Of a stretch of 64,000 bases of DNA, positions 55,138 to 64,000 are shown one piece after another (position 1 is the stretch's first letter; every line of letters starts with the position of its first letter). The translations under genes and the position numbers were made by a program. The notes beneath the pieces are model-generated. The model was not told where the DNA came from and made no database searches. It worked only from the letters and a program-made list of their open reading frames with translations. The DNA comes from Diplolepis rosae (taxonomy: Eukaryota; Arthropoda; Insecta; Hymenoptera; Diplolepididae): assembly GCA_030998225.1 (NCBI GenBank), contig JAPYXD010000755.1:4327501-4391500 (forward strand). Reading direction: 5' to 3'.

Positions 55138-55845
55138 CTATAACTTAATTCGTGCGGTTTTTTATTAATTTGAACGTTTATTTAAGAAAAAGATGTACAA
55201 TAGTATTATTCAAAGTATTGCCCATCTGAAGCTATGACTTTTTCCCATCTTTCTGGCAATTTGTGGATTCCATCCCAAAAGAACCCAAAATTCCAGTGAG
55301 GGAGTTCTGCATCGACCGGAACAAATGGTAGTCAGAAGGGGCAAGGTCTGGGCTATAAGGCGGGTGGGGTAAAATTTCCCATCCACTATTTTCCAAATAG
55401 TTCTTAACCGGAATAGCAACATGGGGCCGAGCGTTGTCATGGTGGAAAATTATTCAAACTTTTTTGGCTGTCCAGGATGTTCTTCGTCTTCCAAGCCAAA
55501 ATCACCGCTTTTAAATCGTGCAAACCACTTTTGGCACGTTCGCTCAGCTAGAGCATGTTCACCATAAACTTCCACCAAAATACGATGACTTTCGGTAGCA
55601 GTTTTCTTTATATTAAACTAATGAAGAAGAACTCCCCGCAAAAACACTTTTTCAGGCACAAAGTTCGACATATTTGAATGAAAAAAATTATTGTTGTTTA
55701 CGCTTCAAATGAACGATATATACTGAAAAAGACACACAATGACAGTAGCTTTCCAACGCATGTTCGTAATATTGGAACGATGGAATAATAATCAAGTTAC
55801 GCCATCTCTTAGCAAACCGCACGAATTAAGTTATAGATCCAATAC
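55138..55845 (-). mobile_element. mariner deletion derivative with intact ends
   Basis: Terminal inverted repeats TATAACTTAATTCGTGCGGT (left) and ACCGCACGAATTAAGTTATA-like (right) enclose 0.7 kb. The minus strand starts FVPEKVFLRG, SHRILVEVYGEHALAERTCQ and KWFARFKSGDFGLEDEEHPG (DNA-binding part) and then jumps to the C-terminal [20 protein letters not shown], so the middle of the transposase is deleted. It shares its 3' text with the piece at 47811. Likely non-autonomous. Confidence 0.82.
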
Positions 55846-56389
55846 TTACGTTGGTTTTGAGGAAATACTTTTTAAAAATATGCATACTTACAAGGAATAA
55901 AAAAACAAGTGGTGTTTTGGGCCTTTAGAACAAAATTAATTTATTAAGACCCAAAGGTGAAAAAAGCCTTAAAGGCATGAATAACCATCAAAAATAAAGG
56001 AAGATTTAAAAAACATTTTTAAAAGTATTATGAAGATAGAAGTACGTAATGTAAAATTTTGAAACAAAAATGTAAACAAAGCTATAGAAGAATTTGCAGT
56101 GAAATTTATAGAAAAATTGCGAAGTTAATGCAATTGGAAAAGAACAAAAAATATAATACTGAAAAAGTGTACACATTACAATCCCTTCATTTGTCAAACC
56201 GTAAGTTATTAAAGAAACGAAAGGAAGTACGAATGAAATTACAAATGATTAAAATACGCTCATACTGACGTAATATATTCAATAAGATTATAAAATATCA
56301 AATATATAACAGCGTTCAATGATTTTAAAATTCGAGGACGAAACAATGACGAATTATATTGTACGTAAGACTATTGTGTTAGAAAGAGG
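55846..56389. other. No gene recognised
   Basis: AT-rich. Short Lys-rich frames such as that at 56059-56268 look like chance. Confidence 0.4.
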
Positions 56390-56630
56390 TAATTTTCACG
56401 AACCTCTTTAATAAAAGCTTCATTACGTTCCATATCCCACTTTTAGCTGGAACCAACCGCCCGTGAAGTTTAAAGCCGAAAGGCGGTCCCGCGGATGGTG
56501 TATTGGTTCGAGAGAGAGGGTTTTTCGGTTTTAACAGGTATTCCTAGACCCGTCCTAGGAGAGCCCTGTACAACGTCTATAAAATATTTCGCCATTTTTC
56601 CTCCTCACCAAAAAAAAAAAAAAAATGTCA
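56390..56630 (+). repeat. Possible SINE with poly-A tail
   Basis: A GC-richer island (CCGCCCGTGAAG, GGCGGTCCCGCGGATGG, GGTTCGAGAGAG resembling a pol III B box) ends in a run of A at 56609-56624. No direct target repeats confirmed. Could equally be the 3' end of a LINE. Confidence 0.35.
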
Positions 56631-57002
56631 TTACATTCATGGCCAAAATCTACCTCATGCAATGATTTTGGGTTTGACGGTAAATGATAATCTATTATTC
56701 CTTCGATGAAATAAGGCAACAAAGCCTCTTTCAATGAATGTTCAGTGATGTTCTTCGAAAATCGGAGGCATCTTGTGTGAAGCTCGTGAATTTGTATATC
56801 TTTCCTTTAAAAAAATTAATTGATATTGTTTAGAAAATTTAGAATGAAACCCAAAAATTTTCACAAATTTCTTCGAGTATTTTTACATTAAAATTCCCAG
56901 TCACAATGTTTTTGAATTAAAATTTAAAATATATACATCTTATCCAAATATTCAATATTCATTTAAAGAATTTTAAATCTTTCTGTGGAAAAAAGACTCT
57001 GT

Positions 57003-57075
57003 CGAGTGCGCTGGGATTCGAACCCAGGTCTTTTGATTGACGGTCAACTGCTCTGACTACTGAGCTACACAGGCC
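57003..57075 (-). pseudogene. tRNA-like relic (anticodon position GTC)
   Basis: On the minus strand GTAGCTCAGTAGTCAGAGC (D arm), TTGACCGTCAATCAA (anticodon arm) and CTGGGTTCGAATCCCAG (perfect 5 bp T arm) form a tRNA-like fold. The base before the anticodon is C instead of the invariant T, the anticodon stem is short, and the acceptor ends pair poorly. It is likely a tRNA pseudogene or SINE head rather than a functional tRNA-Asp. Confidence 0.55.
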
Positions 57076-57868
57076 TCTGACATCTCCTTCTCCACAGGAA
57101 GACCTGTTTATATCGCCTAGTGACACTGCCTTGCTGCTGTAAATACATGTTTATAACATCATAATTTTAAACATTAATTGCAAAGTCAAGAATTGCAAAT
57201 TGCAAAGATTGTAAGGTTCTGCATTTTCTAATTTCTATTGTTTTTAAGTATTAATTATTTCAAAATTCAACAAATAAATAATTTTAAAATCCCACAATTG
57301 AATAGTGGAACAATTTTAAAATTCTAAGAATTCAAATTTTTGCATTTTATCATTTCAATACTTTTGAGGTATACATAATTTCAAAATTCAACAATTACCA
57401 GCCACAAAATGAAAATTAGATCAATTTCAAAATTCAAAAATTTGGAACGTTCATTGGAATTGTTTATTGTTGAATTTTAAAATGATCTTGAAGATTTGCA
57501 AAATGTTAACAATTCCAAAATTTAACAGTCTCAATATTCAGCAATTTCAGAATTTAATTATACGAGATGTTAAAACAAATAACAAATTTATTTTAAGAAA
57601 CTACAAATTAGCATGTGAAAAATTACGGAAAATTATTAAAAAATACAAATAATTACGGAAAGTTACTAACTATTAAGAATTTCCGAGTCGTTTCTAATCG
57701 TAAACCAAAATGCTGGGTAACACAAAACTACCAAGAGCTGCTATTTTTTAATAAATCGGGAGCATCGTTACTTACCACAATGCAATGTGCTTTTTCGGGA
57801 AAAGAAAGCTCTCCAAACAGTGTAGAAGCTGTATTTCACTAGAAATTGATTTAAAACAATAATGATAG
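57076..57868. other. No gene recognised
   Basis: AT-rich with repeated AATTCAAAATT-like words (57240-57560). A small frame at 57700-57842 shows no known family. Confidence 0.4.
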
Positions 57869-57869
57869 A

Positions 57870-59347
57870 TGCACGGAGAAAAATAGTTGAAGTAATTTTA
57901 CTCAACTTCCGATCAAATTTGGGACATAAGGACAAGTTAGAAGTTATTTAGTATCACTGTATTTATTTGTGATATATTAAATGATCGAAAATGAATCAAA
58001 GTTGAGTAAAATTCAGAAGTGTAGGGTGAAGTATGAAAGCGTGCATTAAAAATTTTTAAATATATATATTATTACTCGTAGTATAACTATAAAAAACCAA
58101 TCTTTTATTAAATCACAAAAATAGTAGAGCCTTCCGTTTATTCTACTCTACGCTTCAATCGAGAGTTGAGTAAACCGTGAATCGCAAGATTTATTCCAAC
58201 GGCTACATCTATTCACGCAGGAACGAATGAAAGTAATCTGCGCCTTGGGCACACATAACAAATTTTTAGTTTCAAAAACTTAAATTCTTAAAATTAAATT
58301 GATATTATGAAAATTTAAACAAAAAAAGTCGATTAAATTATTAATATTTTAAATATGAAAATATGAAAATATGAAATATCACATAAATTACTCAGGCAGA
58401 ATAATAATTTGGAATTCGCAAATGCAAAACCCATATTTTGAAAATATAAAACACAGAAAATAAAAGAACCTTCTTTTAAATGTTTTTATACAAGATACTT
58501 CTTAATAATAATGCAATTTTTTAATGTACATTTGAAAATTTAGTTTCACTAAACTTCATACGTCGTTATAATAAAAATGTATACTAAATGTAATTTAATA
58601 ATTATATTATATATATGAATAATCATAGTTATAATAATTGATTAATTATATTAATTTAAAAAATATTTTATTAATCATTTATGAAAGAAGTCGATTTATT
58701 TTTACTTGAGTAAGGCTAAAAAATTTTATTGACGGCACTTACTCTCACAAACTCTGAATAACTCATGCAGTCACTATATAAGAAAGTTCCAAATTTTATA
58801 TCTCAGCATTGTAAGCGAGCGTGAGCGTGATTCGACGAAAGCGTATCGTACTATATATAAGTGTAGTTATTAGGTTTATATATGTAAGTTTATATGTTTA
58901 AGTGTATTTGTAATTTGAAATGTGATTGGCTACGTCTGAATGGTGTGAATGTATTTGTAAGTTGTGTATGTATGTACCGGATGACTATTGGCAGACTCGA
59001 GGTACGAATTTTTTTTTATTTGAGAGAAGCATATTATTGCCAGTTCAAATAATACGCCCGATGCTCATTTTACCCAACTACGGTTTAAAGCACCTCGAGC
59101 GTCGGTGATATACTTATACATTTCATGTTAACCCACTGAAGCATGTTGGTGCCCTGTCGTCGATAACGTTTTACTCAACTCCTTACTATTCCCTATGTAA
59201 CGCTTATTGTTATTCAATTTGGGTGAATTAGGTATATATCAAATTGATTTTACCCGACTAGGATTTAATGGATGTTCAAATGTCCTTATGTCCCAAGTTT
59301 AATCAACAGAGTTGAGTAAAATTACTTGAACTATTTTTCTCCGTGTG
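57870..59347. mobile_element. Non-autonomous TIR element (CACGGAGAAAAATAG ends)
   Basis: Left end CACGGAGAAAAATAGTTGAA and right end GAACTATTTTTCTCCGTGTG are inverted repeats. The match continues through AGTAATTTTACTCAACT and, further in, GGACATAAGGACA. The interior 58600-59240 is homologous to the split repeat at 7690-9690. No transposase. Confidence 0.8.
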
Positions 59348-60715
59348 TTCAAAATTGATACCACTGTCATCAAAAGACAAAAAATTAAATACCGTTTGCA
59401 TAAGTGCATCAGAGAATCCTCGCTCGAGGAAGGAACAATACAAGTAGAACATGTCACTTTTCACTTTCGCTAAAAACAATCACCTATAAGGTAATTTCTT
59501 TCTGGATCTATTTTCGAAGAAATTATCAAGTTGACTAAAACTACTTTAATGTACCAGTTAACAAATGTTTAGCTACGTAAATCAACTACTTCAATTTAAA
59601 AATTATGTGAAAAATATTTTATTTAAAAAAGTAAAGCATACAAATTTACGGTTTAAAATCCACATCCATAGATTTATGGTAATAGCAAGTAAAAGTGTTT
59701 AAATCTGACTTTTTAGTGGCACATGCACAAACATTTTATCAGAAAAATGAAATGCTTTACACAATAGGCAAAATTTTCCTATTACTGTAATTGATTAAAT
59801 TTATAAAGTAAAAACATTGTTCAATTAATGTTTTCAATTGAACCTTCTAACATTCATTTATTTAAAATTTTATTAAAAAGTTAATCTTTCGGCGTTCAAA
59901 TCTTCTCAAAATATTACAAAATCTCATAAACTTGCATTTTAGACGAATATTTTAAAAAATATTTGGAACAGAGTATAATTATTTAGATCATATATTCCGT
60001 AAAAATTTGCATTTGGCTGATCTCACAAAATTGTTGAATGATTTGAACACTAATCGAAGAATCTTTCAATGAAATTCAGTTATCAAATGCTTGAAGTGTT
60101 ATTTTATTTTTCTCAGGTTTAAAATGACAATATTTTGAACCAGATTCGGATTTAAACTTTATCTTAATTTCATGTTGCTTCATCAGAGTTTTTTAATTCA
60201 AAAATAATATGCTGTACGAAAAAGAGAATTTTTTAAAGTGAAGTAGTTGACTTCAAAACTAAACCAACAGTTTAATTTAGGCAAGTATTTTTCAAGTTCA
60301 AAATCGATATATTGAATTCTATATAAAAATTATTTTTATCTTACTTTTTTGTGGCCTGAGCATACATTTTGAATTCAAAATATAAAAGTTCTCTAAAGAC
60401 CTTAAGTAATTTCTGAATGAATATAAAACCTCAAAATTTTATAATAAATATATTCATATATAACTTCAAGCATTTATTGACTTCGAATTTCATCTTCCTA
60501 CGATTCCTGAAAAACACACAAATCAGAAATTACAAAATATTTCATTTAAAAATTGCACTCGTTCATAATATCTCATGAAAATGTAACAAGTTTCGATCAC
60601 TTGAAGCAAAAATTCTTTTCAATTTATATATTGGTTAAAATTCTAAATATCGATCAAGCAGATTTTTTCAAAAATATTGAGAGAAGAAGTATTATTTCTT
60701 CAAATACATATTTCG
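59348..60715. other. AT-rich non-coding sequence
   Basis: Apart from the block at 59478-59570 (inverted copy of 54640-54725), nothing recognisable. Confidence 0.45.
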
Positions 60716-60719
60716 TGAA

Positions 60720-61190
60720 TTCTAAATTATCGTCTGGTTTGCGCCTCTTTTGCACGGAGTCGAGAGAAATAAAATTGAGGGGTCTGATGCAATAACAGCA
60801 GAGGCGGGCAGCCTGTTACGAGCAGGAGGGGATACGCAGCGCTAGGATTCGTTCACTTTGCATTTCAACGGATCCGAGAGCTCCGTATCCCCTTCCGTTC
60901 CTACTAGGCCACGCGCCTCTGCTGTTATTGCATCGGTCCCCCAATTCTCCATTTCGACGCAAAGTCGAAAACTGACAGCATGAAATCTATAAAAAGACCT
61001 GAAAACGCGATTGTTAGAACGAGGAAGCGAGAAGAATTAGAAAAAGTAGAAGGAGTCGTTCTTGCGTGTGAGAGCGATGAGGAAGGAACAAAAGCTGTGC
61101 GCCTTGTGGTCTCTCCCTGCTCACTTTATACGGATACGGCGTGCAATCGCGTCTGTAGGTACCTCAGTTTGCAATCTAAGTACACTGCGG
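60720..61190 (-). repeat. Dispersed repeat, inverted copy of 20790-21110, with MITE
   Basis: Aligned in reverse complement with 20790-21110, interrupted at 60778-60941. Open frames in this block are shared poorly between the copies, so coding is unlikely. Confidence 0.7.
60778..60941. mobile_element. 164 bp MITE with precise empty site
   Basis: Termini GAGGGGTCTGATGCAATAAC and GTTATTGCATCGGTCCCCC are inverted repeats continuing through AGCAGAGGCG. The homologous locus at about 21040 lacks it and reads GAGAATTGTATTTCTC, consistent with duplication of AATT. Non-coding. Confidence 0.82.
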
Positions 61191-61535
61191 AGAGCATTCC
61201 TGATGAATTTCTCCAAGTGTTGGTCGTATGATGTGGGTGCGTGAAGTAACCCATACAAAATTTGTAACAAAACGAGATATATTTATTCAACAGTCTTTTA
61301 TTAATACATATTTCGATGATTGACTCCACGACTGACTAATGGTCGTTTACCCTTTGAGTTTAATACTGTAACTACCTATCACACAATTCTAACTCAATTT
61401 GAAGTCTCTTGTTCGCAGGCTTATATGAACCCAATATAGCGCATGGACCACTGACTCGTGGTCTCACGATGAGCTATTATATGCTATAAAGCTTTTTAAT
61501 TAATCTCTTGAATTATTAATACATGCATGTGATAC
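61191..61535. other. No gene recognised
   Basis: Non-coding in appearance; borders the repeat cluster that follows. Confidence 0.4.
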
Positions 61536-61538
61536 ATT

Positions 61539-61868
61539 TCCGCGGTGGGCCAGTGATTGTGAAAATATGGACAAACTAAGTTTACTTGGACGTCCAGGCG
61601 ACGTTCGCAAGTACTAAACAAAAATATAGCTTCAATCACTGATGTAGTTGCATCACAATCAGTTTCTTATATATTAGGAGCCAATATGGCGTATATTCCA
61701 CCTTTAGTGGTCTCATAAGAAACTATAATATTCAATCTGGAACACGCATACAATATATTTCCGCGGTGGGCCAGTGATTGTGAAAATATGGACAAACTAA
61801 GTTTACTTGGACGTCCAGGCGACGTTCGCAAGTACTAAACAAAAATATAGCTTCAATCACTGGTATCG
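61539..61868 (+). repeat. Tandem duplication, 220 bp period
   Basis: TTTCCGCGGTGGGCCAGTGA to AAATATAGCTTCAATCACTG (about 105 bp) occurs twice without visible change, at about 61541 and 61761. The remaining 115 bp of each period is looser but both include GGAGCCAAxATGGC. Confidence 0.88.
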
Positions 61869-62660
61869 TAGAATCGCAATCAGTCTTTCATACCTCAGGA
61901 GCCAACATGGCATCGGTTCACGCGTAATTATCACAAATCACCTAGAAGCCAATATGGCGTCGACTCACACGTAATTATCGTAAATTATACAATGGCTAAC
62001 CCGCGACAAACTACAGCCATCAGTCTTGTATTTAACGTGCCCGAGAAAGTCCCCTAGAGACCTATATGGCGAGCGTTATTGATCTTACTCGCAATTTTAT
62101 CACCGGTACAATATGGCGACGACTCACCCGAACCGTCTCGCGTCACAATCAATTTAGCTGCAATGTCGGCGTCTTATATTATGCAGGAGTCAAAATGGCG
62201 TCCTTTCCCCAAAATCAGTACATGTGTTGGGTGGCGGCAAATATTAAGCATGAAAAATAATGTTAAGCATGAACAAATAAGCGTGCTTCGCAGCCGGGAT
62301 GGCGTGCACCAATCACAGTTTAATACTAATCACCGTGGCAGCCTGAGACAGCGTACACCATGGGCAGGTAGTCTAAAGGATGGCAGCCTGGGCAGCGTAC
62401 ACCATAGAGTAAGGAAAGAGGTAGCTTATGCAGCGTACACCTCTTATTAAGGATGGAGTGTACCGTGTCTACGCCTGGGGCAGAGGACTAGAGCACGGGT
62501 GGAGGTACAAAAGAAGATGGTGGAGCCTGGAGCAGCTTTCCCACCGAAAGTCGGACCTACTCCTGGAGCCGAGATGGCCTACCCAGCGAGTTGATCGCAA
62601 AAGTTTCAAATTATAATGCGGGAATTCTTCCAGAGCCGAGATGGCGAACCTGGAAGATTC
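61680..62660 (+). repeat. Cluster of ATGGCG/ATGGC motif repeats
   Basis: About ten short units centred on GCCAATATGGCG-like text lie at about 61684, 61901, 61946, 62064, 62108, 62190, 62298, 62376, 62571 and 62636. Several are embedded in longer related units (GGCGTCGACTCACACGTAAT; CAGCGTACACC). The core matches AANATGGCG, the YY1/Pho type site. Could be LTR sequence or a regulatory element. Confidence 0.55.
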
Positions 62661-64000
62661 TCGTCGAAAAATATTACCCTTGATGACTTTCTTGGTGGCC
62701 CTTTGGCTGCTTCCTAGGTGTCTATCGGGTTGTGACGCCCTGGCTGGAGATCCTCAGATCCCGGCTGGCGGTAACGCTGAGAATTGAGTGCGCTCGATTA
62801 TAGATACGCGGTTTCGGGTCTACAGCAGGTAAGCTCGCGGTGCGAGCCTAGCGGAAGCTGTCGGTACCGCTACCCCTGAGTTCCTACTGAGCTGCGTGTA
62901 CTATATCTTTAGTATATTTTGGGCGCCATCAGCTGACGTGAATTGTGACCATTTCAATGTATAACATAGATGTTACGAAGCGATGACACGCGGCGCACGA
63001 TATGGGGTCAAATAAAAAAAAGGGTAATTTAAGTGCTACAATGCTATGACTGGCGCTTGTGTTGGTTTGTAAGTTCTATTTTTTTCTTTGTAACCATTTA
63101 TCCATTGCTTGCTAATTTTAAGGAAAGATTTGATTGTAATATTATTATTGCATTATATTCAGTAAGCATAAGTAATGCCGATGAATTTAGATAAGGAACC
63201 AAAAACGGAAGAAAATTTAAATTCGAAAGTAGTGTCGCTACGTAATTGAAGGGCCACCAGTAATAACTCGCCGAGGGTTCGAAATGGCGGAAAACTATTT
63301 TCCACGCATGAAAATTGTGATAAAAATTTTATTTCGGTACTTTACGAAACCAGAAATACCGTTTTGTAGAATTTGTCATGACGCATTTTCTATCTTAATA
63401 CAATTTTTATGCAGCCCTAATAGTTTTTTAGATAAAAATATGAGTCACTCAATTTTTCGTCATAAAAATGATCGAAAATCAGTTTTAAAAACATAAATTA
63501 CTATTGCTCGGTCAAATTTTGACCAAATCGTTTTTTTCTTATCACCAGAAGTGGAATACTTTAGCGGAGCCAATGTTAAGCGGTATTTTGTAAAGAAAGA
63601 GTCCTTCGGCTGAAATAATACCCTAACGAAAACGGAAACATATAAGGAATTCATAGACATTAGAAAATAAAATATCATTTCTCAGCTACGAAATTTATAT
63701 TCCAGAAATACAGTCGACTAAGAAAAGTTCTGAGTACAGTAACCCAAAATTATTACGAATACGGGTTATAATAGAGTGACACGTTTAGTTGCGAACTCCA
63801 AAAAACTATAGACATTACGAAGGGGAAAATATCAACCATAAGTAGAAAATCAAAGTTGCTGTCAATGAAAATAATATTATTTTTTTTGATGTTACATAGA
63901 TCAGGCCGAATTAAAAAACAAAATGGCGAATAATAAATTAACAGAACCTCCTCAGGAAATCCGCTCAGGAAAATTTGGGTTTCGAGGAAGGAAGGGGGCT
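62661..64000. other. No gene recognised
   Basis: A GC-richer stretch to about 62930, then AT-rich. Further isolated AAATGGCGG or AAATGGCGA occur at 63272 and 63922. No protein family seen. Confidence 0.4.

Noticed and set aside
57003..57075. Functional tRNA-Asp
   Set aside because: The T arm is perfect, but the invariant T before the anticodon is C and the acceptor ends do not pair, so I call it a relic.

Overview
The window looks like an AT-rich insect nuclear genome, most likely hymenopteran. There are spliced host exons, several mariner families, and LTR elements and MITEs nested in each other. The only host gene I can recognise is a neuroligin-like gene on the minus strand: two exons at 12602-12955 and 10911-11220, with a Tc1/mariner-type transposon in the intron between them. 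Nearly everything else is mobile DNA, mostly broken.

Layout. 1.0-3.2 kb: long foldback element with a nested MITE. 3.3-5.6 kb: THAP plus DDE transposase relic (minus). 7.7-9.7 kb: repeat split by an LTR-like insertion. 9.7-10.3 kb: dispersed repeat. 10.9-13.0 kb: neuroligin exons. 14.2-18.9 kb: Gypsy pol relic split by a mariner and a Tc1/mariner-type element, ending in a poly-G tract and an LTR start. 19.1-21.1 kb: mariner relic, inverted repeat, dispersed repeat. 21.1-34.2 kb: retrovirus-like element. 34.4-36.5 kb: satellite with a unit of about 153 bp. 36.7-43.8 kb: 7.1 kb transposon with kilobase-scale terminal inverted repeats and spliced coding exons. 43.8-46.9 kb: mariner relic and a GC-rich block. 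46.9-51.9 kb: second copy of the 3' gene module of the retrovirus-like element, with insertions. 52.3-53.8 kb: second DDE transposase relic. 55-64 kb: mariner deletion derivative, SINE or tRNA-like relic, TIR elements, and a cluster of ATGGCG-containing short repeats.

The most unusual locus is 22.0-34.2 kb. Downstream of Gypsy-type reverse transcriptase and RNase H, all on the plus strand, lie in order: a CARD-like ORF resembling the prodomain of insect initiator caspases; a chuvirus-like glycoprotein gene split by about 1.9 kb of foreign DNA; a tandem double-stranded-RNA-binding-domain (dsRBD) gene with a C-terminal Cys motif; a second dsRBD gene with a retroviral CCHC knuckle; an F-protein/Gypsy-type Env; two CxxC-rich small ORFs; a third dsRBD-CCHC gene; a poly-G polypurine tract; and an LTR. 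Most of these ORFs are preceded directly by a 3' splice-site-like sequence, as expected for a complex retrovirus with alternatively spliced accessory genes. A second, diverged copy of the last three genes, tract and LTR at 46.9-51.9 kb shows that the module belongs to a mobile family. My reading (inference) is an endogenous retrovirus-like lineage carrying putative anti-RNAi (dsRBD) and anti-apoptosis (CARD) functions and two unrelated envelope types. All copies here are damaged by stops, frameshifts, insertions and substitutions at both reverse-transcriptase catalytic motifs.
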